Positions 1-11,279 of a DNA stretch of 64,000 nt are shown here, piece by piece. Every line of letters begins with the position of its first letter. Position 1 is the stretch's first letter. The notes under the pieces were generated by a model. The model searched no databases. It had not been told where the DNA came from and was given only the letters and a program-made list of their open reading frames with translations. The translations under genes and the position numbers were made by a program. Origin of the DNA: Amyelois transitella (Eukaryota > Arthropoda > Insecta > Lepidoptera > Pyralidae); the NCBI RefSeq assembly GCF_032362555.1, contig NC_083535.1, positions 10,788,001 to 10,852,000 of the forward strand, in the 5' to 3' direction.

Positions 1-23
1 AAATAATGCTGCTAGTTCAATTA

Positions 24-1603
24 TCTATATATATAAAACTCTTCCGTTACTGAGTGACTGACTGACAGACAACGCACAGTCGAAACTACTGGTCGTAGAC
101 AGCTGAAATTTGGAATGTAGGTTCCTTGGGATATGTAGGGGAGCACTAAGAAAGGATTTTTGGAAATTCAACCCCCAAGGGGGGGAAAAGGGGTAAAAAC
201 GTTTCTATGAAAAATCTTATTCCTTGGGTTTATAAACTTGAAACTTGGCATGAACACGTACATAGGCAAGTAAATATGTTTGACATTATAAGTTTTTTCA
301 AACTACCCTCCAATCGTGATTTAGGGGGTGCGATTGGGTGACTGATTTATTCACGCACAGCCGAAACCGCTCGGTATAGGAGTCTGAGATTTTGAACAGA
401 GGTTCCTTTAGTAACATAAGTGAGCACTAAGAAGGGATTTTTGAAATGTCAACCCCCAAGGGGGGGAAACGGGATAAACTGAGCCGGGGCTGCGGGATAG
501 TTCTAACGAGATACCGTGGCCCCGGAACGCAAAGGGCAACTGAAGGAACGAGGTGGGTTTTAGTCAGTAAAAGTCTGACACTCCCTTCCGTTCCACCCAG
601 AGCGGGAGAGGTCATTTTCCGACATACAAGACAAGCCTATAGAATGGTTTTGCGAACGAGCTATTTTGACTCCGAAGAACGAACAAGCTGCATTTATTAA
701 CGACATACTTTTAAAGTCATTCGACGGAGAAGAAAAGATTTATAAATCCATAGACACACCATGCCATGCAGACGACGCTACAAATTATCCGGTCGAATTC
801 TTAAATTCACTTAAACCAGCTGGTCTTCCATACCATAGGCTTGCACTACGAAAAGGTACACCGGTAATGTTGCTACGTAACCTGAAACCACCGAAATTGT
901 GTAACGGCACCAGGTTGCAAGTCAAAGCCTTACATAAATATTTAGTTGAGGCCGTTATTTTGACAGGATGTGCCCGAGGAGAAACGGTATTCGTCCCGCG
1001 CATTCCTCTAATGCCCAATGACCTTCCATTTGAATTTAAGCGCCTTCAATTTCCTCTAAAAGTTTGCTTTGCGATGACGATAAATAAGTCTCAAGGGCAA
1101 ACTTTTAAAGTCGCTGGTGTTGATTTAAGAGAAGATTGTTTCTCTCATGGACAACTGTATGTTGCTTGCTCGCGTGTCAGCTCTCCCTCTAACCTGTTCA
1201 TACTGGTAAATAATAAAAAAACTAAAAATATTGTTTACAAGGAAATCCTGTAAGGCCTCTTCGTCCTATAAATCCTGTTTTTTTTTTCTTTTGAGACGAT
1301 GATTTTGTCTCGCTTTACTTTTTCTATATAGATTTGTATGTATACTAATATTATAAAGAGGAACAATCTATTTTTTTATATGTTTGTTTGTTTACACATG
1401 TAATCGATAAACTCCGAAACTACTGAATCGATTTCAAACATTCATCATTAGAAAGCTACATCATCCCTGAGTAACACAGGCTATATTTAATTCCAGTTGT
1501 AACAAGATTTCAGCCTGTGGAAGAAAAAGCCCTGTCGAGATCATTAAAAAACGCTATATATAACCGAATTACACGTGGGCGAAGCCGCGGGCGGAAAGCT
1601 AGT
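24..1603 (+). mobile_element. Degenerate Helitron
   Basis: The left end begins TCTATATATATAAAACTC after a host A, and the right end finishes with a GGC-GAA-GCC hairpin and CTAG followed by T. These are the 5'-TC, 3'-CTRR and A/T target features of Helitrons. The 5' part holds two diverged copies of a G-run motif (near 170-190 and 450-470). Bases about 470-620 are more GC-rich and look like a separate inserted repeat. A helicase remnant follows, then a 3' region (about 1335-1603) that resembles the short non-autonomous Helitron-like elements elsewhere in the window. The Rep domain is absent, so it is not autonomous. Confidence 0.75.
615..1253 (+). pseudogene. Helitron PIF1-like helicase, C-terminal fragment
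   Basis: The open frame encodes the last 200 or so residues of a Helitron helicase. It contains FCERAILTPKNEQAA, GTPVMLLRNL and, near the end, FAMTINKSQGQTFK and LYVACSRV, which match helicase motifs V and VI of the PIF1/RRM3 family. A Helitron protein is usually well over 1000 residues with an N-terminal Rep endonuclease. Here everything upstream of the C-terminal third is missing and no credible start exists. The frame ends in a normal stop 350 bases before the element's 3' end. It is read as a relic and not a host gene. Confidence 0.8.
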
Positions 1604-1919
1604 TTTATATATATTTCTGTGAATTTGCGATATCTATCGAGGATACGTTCATAAAATCGTTAGTTTTTGTTAATCTTCACCAGAGGTCGCTACTTTATTG
1701 TGGAATGATCACATTTGAATACAGTTTGAAAAACCTATCATTCTGGGTTGGGTTAAACTGTAATAGACTTTGCGTAAAGATTATATATAGATATTAAATA
1801 TTAAATTATAGCGAATTAAAAGTAATAGCAATAACCCATAGACAAAATGGAATGAGAATGGCAATTATATAAAATTTTACCCAAGTGGCGCGCTCTGGCG
1901 ACGTAAATTCGTATTATCT

Positions 1920-4900
1920 TTACCTAATGCTGTTATTCTTATATTGCACATAAATCTCGTTAAACATATTCCTGCAATTCATTTTGATCTTCATTTTTGA
2001 GCACAGCAAGAAAACGCCGGATAGTTTTCTGTGTAGAGAGTAAATTTCTTCGGGAGGAGGACAAAGTCTATGGTTCAAAATGGTGGGTACCAACGCTTGG
2101 ATCCGATGTGTGGTTTTCTGGGCACCAAAGTCGAATTCTCCGGAAACTTCGCTTGTGAACACTTCGCCCATTATCATTACTGTGTCCACGTGGGTTTCTT
2201 CCATTATCTGTTTCAAATTAAAAAGAAAACCATGACAGATAGATTGAAGAAATAACATTTAAAGAACATAACATAACATATGGTCACGTCTATATCCCTT
2301 GCGGGGTAGACAGAGCCAAAAGTCTTGAAAAGACTGAATGGCCACGTTCAGCTATTTTAAAGAATAAAAAATAATTTTATTGTCTTATAGATTTCTATTA
2401 ATTTCCAGGTCTGTGTTTTGTTAAAAAAAAAAGTTAAACTAATGGGAAAAGCGTAGTACTACTATTGTTTAATTTACTGGGAAGGAAAATCCCAGTAGTT
2501 CTAATGGAAAGTCTCTCGAGTCATAGAAAGACTCTACTACTACTAGTATCACGAAAAGTAGGTTTTTCAGACAGGTAAATATTTTGATTTGAGATAAATG
2601 CGTACCCAAAGTTCTAAATTGTTTGAGTGCATTTGACCTTTACCTAATGGTAAGCAAAAATTAGATTTACCATACAAGCTTAAATACTGCCTTTTGTTCT
2701 TGACTTGAAAATGTCTAAGTTGAAAGCATTGGAGAATAGAGGGGTGGGGAGGAAAATACAAATACAAAGACCCAAGTATTATGTTGTAGTTGGAACGCTG
2801 TTGCGGGTTCGACCGCCAGCAAAGGGAATATCTTAAATAGGTGTAGAAGACTTTAAAAACACATTTAGACAATTTAACAGTAAACCAAACTAAAAATCGT
2901 TATGATTTTTAGCCTCGAAGTAAGTTCGAGACTTGTGTTACGAGATACCAACTCAACGATACTATATTTTATAATAAATACTTATATAGATAAACATCTA
3001 AGACCAAGGCCAATCAGAAAAAGTTATTTTCTCATCACGCCCTGGCCGGGATTCGAACCCGGGACCTCCGGTGTCACACACGACTGTAATACCGCTGGGT
3101 CACAAAGGCCGTCGAGAACTCACTTTCGACTCGTATCCCGTGAGGAACTTCATCTGGCGAGACATCTGGAGGATGGCCTGGCGGTCGCCGTCCGAAGCCG
3201 CCTTGATGATCTCGATGTACTGGTCCATGAACTCCTTGCTGTATTCCCGGGTCGCGCCGAAGTCCAGCAGGATCACCTGACAGACACACAACGTGTTATA
3301 CATATATACCTAAATCTGTCCATATTAATACTATAAATCCGAATGTCTTTCTGATAGTGATAATCTTTTACAAATACGTTGGGCCAATTTTGAAGAATAT
3401 TTGTATGAATCTAGTTAATAATCCAAGCTTTTTATTAAATGTTTTTTGGATGCTTCCTGATTTGACTGGAGTTTTAGTTTAACGAGAGCTGTGGGCAAAA
3501 TTTAGTAAAATAATAAATGAAAGTCAAAGGTAAAAAGGTAGGTAAGCAAAAGCTTGCATGAAAAATGAACATAGACAGTCTTTTCGCGATTATGGGCTCT
3601 CTCTGCCCGGTAAGGGATAAAGACGTGTCTACATGTACATATGTATAAATGTACCTACCTGTTTCGTGGTAGGGTTGTAAAAGAAGTTCGCCCAATTAGG
3701 GTCGGTCTGCATGCACCGCAAAACAAACATTTCTCTCAGGCACAACCGCATTATCTTGGACGCTATGTCCACTCTAATCTCCATAGGCGCGTCGAAGAAC
3801 TTGTCCAGGGGCATGCCGTCTATCAGCTCGGTCGTGATCACTTCCTGGGCGCAAAGTTCGTCTGGAAATGTAAAAAAAAAAAACTTTATTTACTCCACAA
3901 CAAGATGATGATTGGACAGTCTTAAACGTAAATACACATACATACACAGCCATGAATTAACAGGAATTGAATTTTTTTGCGTTATTTCTGGTAACACTTC
4001 AAAATTCAATAGGTTAAGCTGTACTGTTACTAAAAAAAAGCTGTTCTTTTCTTAAATGCTAAGGTTGGTGCGGGGGAGTGAAAACAGTATCCTGAAAATA
4101 GTGGCTCAGGATCTCAATGCACCTCTGCTGAGACACTTCGTCCGGGTGATGACGGAAATAGAAGACTGTCGTATTGGTGTACGTGATCATCCGCACGGAG
4201 TGCCTCGCAAGTACATGATTTACTGATTTTATTTTTTATGTTTTTATTTTTATTTCTTTTTGTGTTGTCTATGTTTTTATACTAACATATTTATAAGTAC
4301 CATTGTTACTAAACAAATGGATCCTGTTATCCGAAATAAATAAATTTTGAAAATTTTGAAATTTGAAATTTGAAATTTTGAAAAATTGAAATTTGAAAAT
4401 TTGAAAAATTTAAATTTTATTTTCGTACAGTACCGTTAGTTATTAGTTACATAACGTTTGTACGATGTAGCGTTTTTATTGATCAAATCACTTTTATTTG
4501 TAACAAATAAACTGAACTGAAATAAGAACCGGATGATAACAGCCACACACAGACTTTTCTGACTACTTTTTTTATTCCTGCTAAATTCCCACCGGCGAGA
4601 AGCCATGTGTATATTCTAGTACAGGGTTTACAAACAAACCACTCACCTATGACATCTGGGACGAAGTACTCCGGATAGGGTTCAAGCAGCCGTTTGAACT
4701 TGCGAGTGCATTCCGCTTCACGCAGATAATCCACCTCCCAGGAAAGCTCCTTCTTCGCCACTTCTACGATATTTTCTATGAACATGCCCTTTGGAAATAT
4801 GTTCCACACCTGCGGAATGTTTTAGCAGGTTAAAAACTATTTTCAAGGAAAAAAATAAGGTATTATACAAAAATTATGTCTCGACTGTTCAAAATAATTT

Positions 4901-7361
4901 GTTTAATATAAAATAACTGAAAGTATTTACTCCGACTTTTAAGACCTCTCTTAAAAAAATCAAGATAACTCCGCCTAGGGCATCTTTCAACAAACTCGTC
5001 TTTACGACAATAAAGCACATACCTTCATGACTCCAACCAGATTGTCTATGTCGCTGTTGATGCCCTTTGCGACTCCTGGATACTGCACCTTCACGGCCAC
5101 CTCTCTGCCGTTGTGCAGCACCGCCAGGTGAACTTGACCTGTTATGCAAAAGGTAGGTGCTATACAATATTTTATCCAAATTCCGAAAGTAATAATGTTA
5201 CATTTCAATCAATTTCGTTAGATTAAGACTTGTTATATAATAAAAAAAATATGTTAAATCCAAGTCTCAAGTTGTTCTGGAAAAAATCATTTCCTATCAA
5301 GTAGATCGAGCGGCAAACTAATTTAGGTCAGAGGCAAGAATGTATAATATATGTATTCGACCAAGAAGCCGATTTTTTCGATATACTTTCTCCGCTCCAA
5401 ACTTGGCAAAATAATACTCTAGGTACTTACCAATAGAAGCTGCCGCAAACGGTTTATCCTCAAAATGTTGAACCTTGGACCTCCAATCAGGTCCCAGCTG
5501 TGACGTCATCACCCTCTCGACCTGCCACGACGGCATGAAGTCGGCGGACTGGCGCACTCGCTCGAAGATGCGTTGCAGCTCCGGCGATATCATCGTGTCA
5601 TCTTGTAAGCTGAGTAGCTGGCCCAATTTTAAAGCCGCTCCTATTATGACAATGTTCTTTTTAAAAACATCCTTATATCACATATGTTTAGAGCGAAAGT
5701 CCAGTGAAAATAACCAAATACTTTTTCAGAATATGCGTAAACATCTTCGGAATTATATCACATGCAAAAAAGAAAAACAAGGTTGGTTTGCAAATACTTC
5801 GGTAAAGACTATTGAGTGTTTGCGATAAATAGTCATGAAGTTATTTTCCACGTGACCGTCCCTTTAAATCTCTCTCTAATCTTCACTACGTTCCTACTTG
5901 CCCTCACACCCAAGTACTTCAAAGCCTTAACTCAGCTCTGTGAAATATAGACAGTAAACAAACCAACCTCTAACTTTGCACAGCGTATCAACTATTCTCT
6001 CAGCATTGGCTGGGGAGAGGAAGGCATTGGTAGGATCGTCCACACGTCCCGACACCGCCTGGAAAGTGTTCCTCGCGTACTGCGCCACGGTGCCTACTCC
6101 CAGACCAGCAGCCAGAGAGCCGAATGATATCATGCGCCCAAGACGGGAAGATGGCACCACGCGCGCCTTGGAGTTCTCGCTTAGCTGTATATAAATGTTT
6201 TGATTTATTTCTTTAGTCAGTTGTAAAATGTTTACATTAGCAAATATGTTATTTAGAAAGTAATATTTAATTTTTAAAATAGAACCACTCCATATCTTCC
6301 CCATGTATGACGTAAAAGGTGACTAAATGGAAAGGCTAATACGTTGAGATTCTGCCTGTGTGTGATGTGCTAGAAACCTGTCACTATTAGAATTCCATCA
6401 TTAAACCATACAGGAAAGGAGGTATGCCTTTGACCATACTAGATTGAGTAAGTCAGGTTTTTACATGAAGCGACTCCCATCAACCACCGCAACCATGGCA
6501 GTTAAACCTGACCCGTGCTGCCTGAATGTGCAGATTTCCACAAGATGTTTTCCCTACCTGTAATGTACACAACTTTGAAAATAATCATTGGTACATGGTA
6601 GGATATAGATGAGATTATATGTTTTTAATTTTTTATATATTTAATTCTATTTCGGTTTTTGTTTATTATACTATATGTTTATTAGTTTTATCATTTTCTA
6701 AGTGTCTAATAGGCTAGAACTATTTTGTGCCATATTAGTTTAGTTTTTTTATACCCATGTCAATTTATTTTTTACTTACAGAAACTCTCACTTTCTTCTT
6801 TGCCACTGGCTTAGATACAGCTTTTTTGTCTGTGCTTGGTGAACTTGTAGGTTGTGTCACAACATGAGGTGAAGTCCTGTCTTTTGGCTGTGATTTTAGT
6901 TGTACTTCAGTTGAAGAATTTAATTTCTCCAATGGCGCAACAAATTCCACATTAGATTTTGAAACATTTGCTTCCTGTGATTTCTTTAAAGTCTCAAAAG
7001 TTTTAGCAAACTCTCTGTTTAGCTCTTCAATCTCGTCCCTAATTTCCGCATCCAATTCTGATTTCTTTCCACTTGTGGGCTCCATTTTTGATTCTGAATC
7101 AAGATCCATATTAGGTACGTGCATAGTTGCATATTGCCTGAATCCATGGATGACAACTCGTGCCCGTTCAAAGAATTCGTCAGTAGGGGGTGAGTTTGGT
7201 TTGAAAGCAGTGAGTGGGTTAGTCGGGCAGGTTTTTACTAGCGATTTTACACTAGAGTTATTCCATATTGTCCTAGAGTTTTCTTGTTGGAGTTTTATTC
7301 CTGCTTCTATCACCATCCGCAGCCCCCTTACTACCCCTATTAGGTCATTAATGTGTGACAT
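1920..7361 (-). CDS. Coq8: Atypical kinase COQ8 (ADCK3/COQ8A), mitochondrial
   Basis: ABC1/UbiB-family ATPase/kinase that supports the coenzyme Q biosynthesis complex at the mitochondrial inner membrane (family knowledge). Coding exons, transcript order: 6780-7361, 5968-6184, 5431-5640, 5023-5138, 4647-4809, 3659-3861, 3124-3276, 1920-2207. They total 643 codons plus stop, close to human COQ8A (647). Hallmarks: KxGQ (KLGQ, 271-274), the alanine-rich AAAS loop (332-335) in place of a P-loop, VAVK lysine 353, ExD (E400, D402) and DFG (D502), all offset by five from the human residues. The N-terminal 190 residues are low-complexity, as expected for a targeting and linker region. The ATG lies 3 bases inside an exon whose acceptor is at 7365, so a 5' UTR exon lies further upstream and was not located. 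Exon 2 uses the donor GTTGGT, which is unusual. Confidence 0.95.
2270..2352 (-). repeat. SINE-B 3' fragment
   Basis: The 3' part of SINE-B in reverse orientation: catatggtcacgtctatat, the ccttgcggggtagacagagcc block and the gtcttgaaaagactg hairpin. It lies in the last COQ8 intron, about 60 bases upstream of the final acceptor. Confidence 0.8.
2912..3113 (-). repeat. tRNA-derived SINE-A, copy 1
   Basis: Reverse-strand copy of a SINE whose head resembles a tRNA gene, with a B box (GGTTCGAATCC form) and a degraded A box, followed by a tRNA-unrelated body. Its 5' end lies about 10 bases past the 5' splice site of COQ8 coding exon 7 (exon edge 3124). The far 3' end is truncated before the usual tail, and no target duplication was seen, so it is old. 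Confidence 0.85.
3572..3648 (+). repeat. SINE-B 3' remnant, diverged
   Basis: Diverged 3' end of SINE-B: cagtcttttcgcgattatgg, then a ctctgcccggtaagggata block, agacgtg and an ATGTA-rich tail. It ends about 5 bases from the donor hexamer of COQ8 coding exon 6 (exon edge 3659; donor 3653-3658). Confidence 0.6.
4085..4420 (+). repeat. LINE-like 3' end with (TTTGAAA)n tail
   Basis: A block in a COQ8 intron with the character of a retroelement 3' UTR. It ends in an aataaataaa stretch followed by a degenerate TTTGAAA/GAAATTT tandem repeat (about 4340-4420). No coding sequence is left. The family was not identified. Confidence 0.4.
6280..6545 (+). repeat. Diverged SINE-like repeat in COQ8 intron
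   Basis: The first half (to about 6410) matches SINE-B with many changes: ccactccat, gtcgtaaaaggcgact-like and caacctgtcactatt-like blocks. The second half, including gaagcgactcccatc, differs from SINE-B, so this may be a related or composite family. Confidence 0.5.
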
Positions 7362-7364
7362 GGC

Positions 7365-8872
7365 CTGAAAGATTAGTTGAGTTAATTACATATATTATAT
7401 AAGCATATTATATTATTTCACAGATATAATGATGACCAAAATGTGAATGTGACTGTCAGACCAATATAGTCTTTCCATTGCTTGAGACAGTGCTATAGAA
7501 ATGACGAAAGCTTGGCTTATTCTAAGCATCACATATTGTTCAGCATGTTTTAATATCAAAAATATTATGTATACATAAATTTATTAAATAAAAGCAATTG
7601 GTAAGGGTATTGAACAATGTCAGTATGATGGTAACTACCCAACAATGGTTTTTTTTTATTCTTCATATTAAGAGAATACTTATTTTCTAGTAATACTTTG
7701 GTAAACATAAATTACATCATGATTATGAATCATAACATTAGTTCCTCAAAACAATCACCATCTGGTATACTTACTGATTCAATGCAGTCACACTGCTTTT
7801 AAGAAACAGAACGTGGGCGTTATTTAAGCATATAAGCGTCTCATTCAAAAATTATTGCATAACAAAATTTATCCATCACCAATTTGTAGGTAACCGGAAA
7901 TTATTGGATAACCAATAAGTATCATTTAAAGACAGGCTATCCATGGGAGTAATTAGTCCTAGAATATACATGTCCCATAAAAAAAATATAGGAAACCCTT
8001 ATAATATAGAAATTGTAAGCATATTTATAAACATGTGTAACAAGGCCATGTAAGAAGGTTAGAAAAAACTGATCCTTACCGATTTAGTATTTTCGACAAC
8101 AATTTGATAAATTAGTTAATTTATTACTAATTAGTTAACATCATAATTAAAATAGCAGTAAATAGAATAAAAAAGGAGCTTTTGTGCACTTTCTTTTTTC
8201 GTATTTTTAAATTCCTAACCTTTCGAGTAAATGTCATGTCAGTTATTGTCAGTGTCACAAAGATTGTCAGTCAATTCTTTTGTTATTTTTAATCCAATTT
8301 ATCAAAGTTAATGAGCATATATATAAACAGCCAAAGCCATTTTTATGATCGACATGTGAGCATTTCGTTATCATGGTTGAAGATTTATGGAACTAATACT
8401 ACCTATGCACTAAAATTGGAGAGTCAGGTAGAATCGTAGAGGTTTCCTTACGTTGCTTTCCCTCATCATCGTCAAAGCATCGGTTAGAGCGTCAAACATA
8501 TACAATACTTACTGGGTTTGCATAGGGCTTCGCTCCCATGGCAAATTCAAGAAATAAGTAGCCTAGTAGTAGTAGCCTCTCCAAGGTTTATTCTACATCT
8601 GTGCCAAATTTCGTGAAAATAAATTCAGTAGTTTTTGAGTTTATTTGTTACAGTGGATCACATAGAGATTCATATAACATTTAGTAAAAGTATTCGACTC
8701 AAAACTGCGTGCCAGTTACATGGTTAGATTGGTCAGGATCCCCTTTAATGTTGCAGACGTCAGAAGGGTAACTGTATAAAAACTTAAAAAAACTTATTTT
8801 AAAAATAATGGTTATAGTTAGGCATATCAATATTTCTGTGATTTAAGAATTTAGAGGATACCAATTCTAGTC
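7365..8872. other. Region upstream of COQ8 coding start
   Basis: About 1.5 kb without recognisable coding sequence. It should hold the non-coding first exon and promoter of COQ8, but neither can be placed. Bases 8510-8690 look like a decayed short Helitron-like element (cttcgct... ccaaatttcgtgaaaat). Confidence 0.5.
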
Positions 8873-9142
8873 AACTAGCTGTACCCGCGACTCTGTCCGC
8901 GTGGAATAGTTATTTTGGGCATCATTGAAGCCTTCAAGGATGAACAATTTTCCCCGTTGTTTTCACATTTTCCATTATTTCTTCGCTTCTAATAGTTGCA
9001 GCGTAATGTAATATAGCCTCAAGCCTTCCTCGACAAATGGTCCATTGAAAGAAAAAAGAATTTTTCAATTCCAACTAGTAGTTCCTGAGATTAGCGCGTT
9101 CAAACAAACAAACTCTTCAGCTTTATAATATTAGCATAGATT
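8873..9142 (-). mobile_element. Short Helitron-like element
   Basis: On the plus strand it begins CTAGCTGTACCCGCGAC, with the GC-rich 3' terminal motif, and ends with tataatattagcataga. The same body (gggcatcattgaagcc, ttccattatttcttcg, ttagcgcgttcaaac) recurs near 27.8, 37.6, 44.3 and 60.4 kb. No coding capacity. It ends in CTAG-T like Helitron 3' ends, hence the class call. Confidence 0.65.
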
Positions 9143-11279
9143 AAATGGCCCATTTATTCTATGTTATGGACTAAAAAGTAAAAAACCTGCTTTCATTATC
9201 TTCTGATGAAAAACGCATAAAATTAGGCGAGACATTTATGTCCATGAATAAGCTTCATCAGTCCTAAAATATTTGTACCTTATGTACATCTTATATTACA
9301 GAGGTAACCCAGAAGGAATACAATATCATTAAGTACAATCACAAAAAGGAAGTTCCAACTTTAAGATTTATTAAAATCATAGACTTATACTTAGTCTAAC
9401 TCTAAATACATTATATTGAAAACAATGTCAAAAATAATTATGTGTACAGAACACACCCTGTGTGAAGCCCGATACAGCGGTGTTAATTAAAATCAGTCTG
9501 ACAGAACCTAGAGGCCAGTATACAGGTGACGTATAATACCGTCAAATTCATAACATCTTTATAATTAGACTGTGCCCATAATTCTGAGTTAAGCCTATCA
9601 TTACGTCAAAACGTTATTCTCACAGGTTGGATAGGTCAAAAACTGCACAACACTTTAATAAAAATTGTCACTGTATAACATAGTTGTTGATGACACGTGC
9701 ATGTGAAAATCACGATGTTTCATTTATATGTCATCATAGGCTTCGTCATCATAGGTTTGGATGCTAATGAATGAAGTCACCCTGTATAAAAAAAAAGAAA
9801 AAGATGTAAATGTCGAACAGCGGATTATTCATGACAGGGTTTCAGGGACATTTCTTATCTTCTTTCTCCTTCTCTCTAAACCTGCGTCCCAAAATGTTGC
9901 AAAGAGAGAGAATATAAGCCATATGGTCTATATGAATACATACACCCAAAGCAGGGTTATTCACGAACAGACAACGATACCTATATACCTTGTCAACGTT
10001 GGTGTTATAGTTAGACCTGTCGGTTTGTGTTAGTAGGGGGCGACGATAGATAACAACATCCAAATGCGAAATATAACGACTTAGTAGACTATTTATACGT
10101 TCATAGCGAATATTGCAATAGAATTTGTCAAGAAACCATTACGTATGGAATGTTCTCAAAAATACAGTATCATAAAATTCCAACTTCCAATGCGACAAAT
10201 AACTGTGCCTTGAATTACCGTCCATCTTATATATGTATGAAATGTATATGACAAAGTTCGTATATGACATAAACGAACTTTTTTAATCTTAGGAAATTTC
10301 TCTAACCGCATTTAGCCGCGGGAGAGAAAAATCTTGAAAAATACTAACTAATCCATATTGCTCCTGCAAAACTCGATACCTCCAATGTAAGATGTAAATA
10401 TCTCGATCTAAAATGCACATATACTTATATAAATGCATTAGAATAAAAAACACAAGTTACAATTACAAGTAAACAACAATACATAACCACCGAAAGTGTG
10501 GAAATTATGTGAAAATGTTACCTATGTATTTTGTTCAAAAATTTTGTTCTTCAATTTTTACCATAACTATTAAACATCATCATCATCAAACATTTCAAGA
10601 TAACCCTATTACACAAATGAGAAAAAAAACATCATAAAAATACACCATACAATCACTTCAACATGAAGACATTAAAACACACAGATATAAAATGACAAAA
10701 ATTACATACACCAATTAATTAGAAAAAAAATTTACTATATACATAATAAATTAGATAAATAAATTAACATTAGCATATACGCGTGTTACGAAGTAGTTGC
10801 CAACACAGAAAAACCGTTTTGATTCCACATAGCAAATGCAAAGATGCACTTTAGTAACTATCAATGGAAAGCGGAATCTGTAATTTGCGATCAGAAAAAG
10901 ACAAAAATAAGTGACAAATTTAAACTAAATCAAAAATAATAACAAACATAAGTCATATTTTTAAAAAAATCTTAGAATACATTTTTTTAGGTAGTCAGTG
11001 TTAAATAAAGTTAAAGAAGGTGACAACATCATATTGAGGCTGTAATTTAATAATTATTCTTTGGCGAGAAACCGATGAACAGAAATACACAAGCTTCCTA
11101 AGACGATTTTCGTGGATCTGAGGGCATCCTAATACCTGATTACGGAATCAGTCTCCTAGCTATAGTAACCGAATGTAAAACTCCTTAATTCTTTAATAAA
11201 ATCAAACGGACTATCCATATATACATTTAAAAGAATGGGAAGAGACCAAATCGTATATTTGTCAATACATGGTGAGGAA
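9143..11279. other. Gap between COQ8 upstream region and ABHD16A stop
   Basis: Very AT-rich and without credible coding frames. Part is probably the 3' UTR of ABHD16A, which is read from the right. An ATTAAA variant signal on the minus strand lies near 11045. The exact transcript end cannot be fixed. Confidence 0.5.

Noticed and set aside
446-700. 84-codon open frame at the start of the window
   Set aside because: It runs through a GC-rich inserted repeat inside the Helitron; the real helicase frame is a different one beginning near 615.
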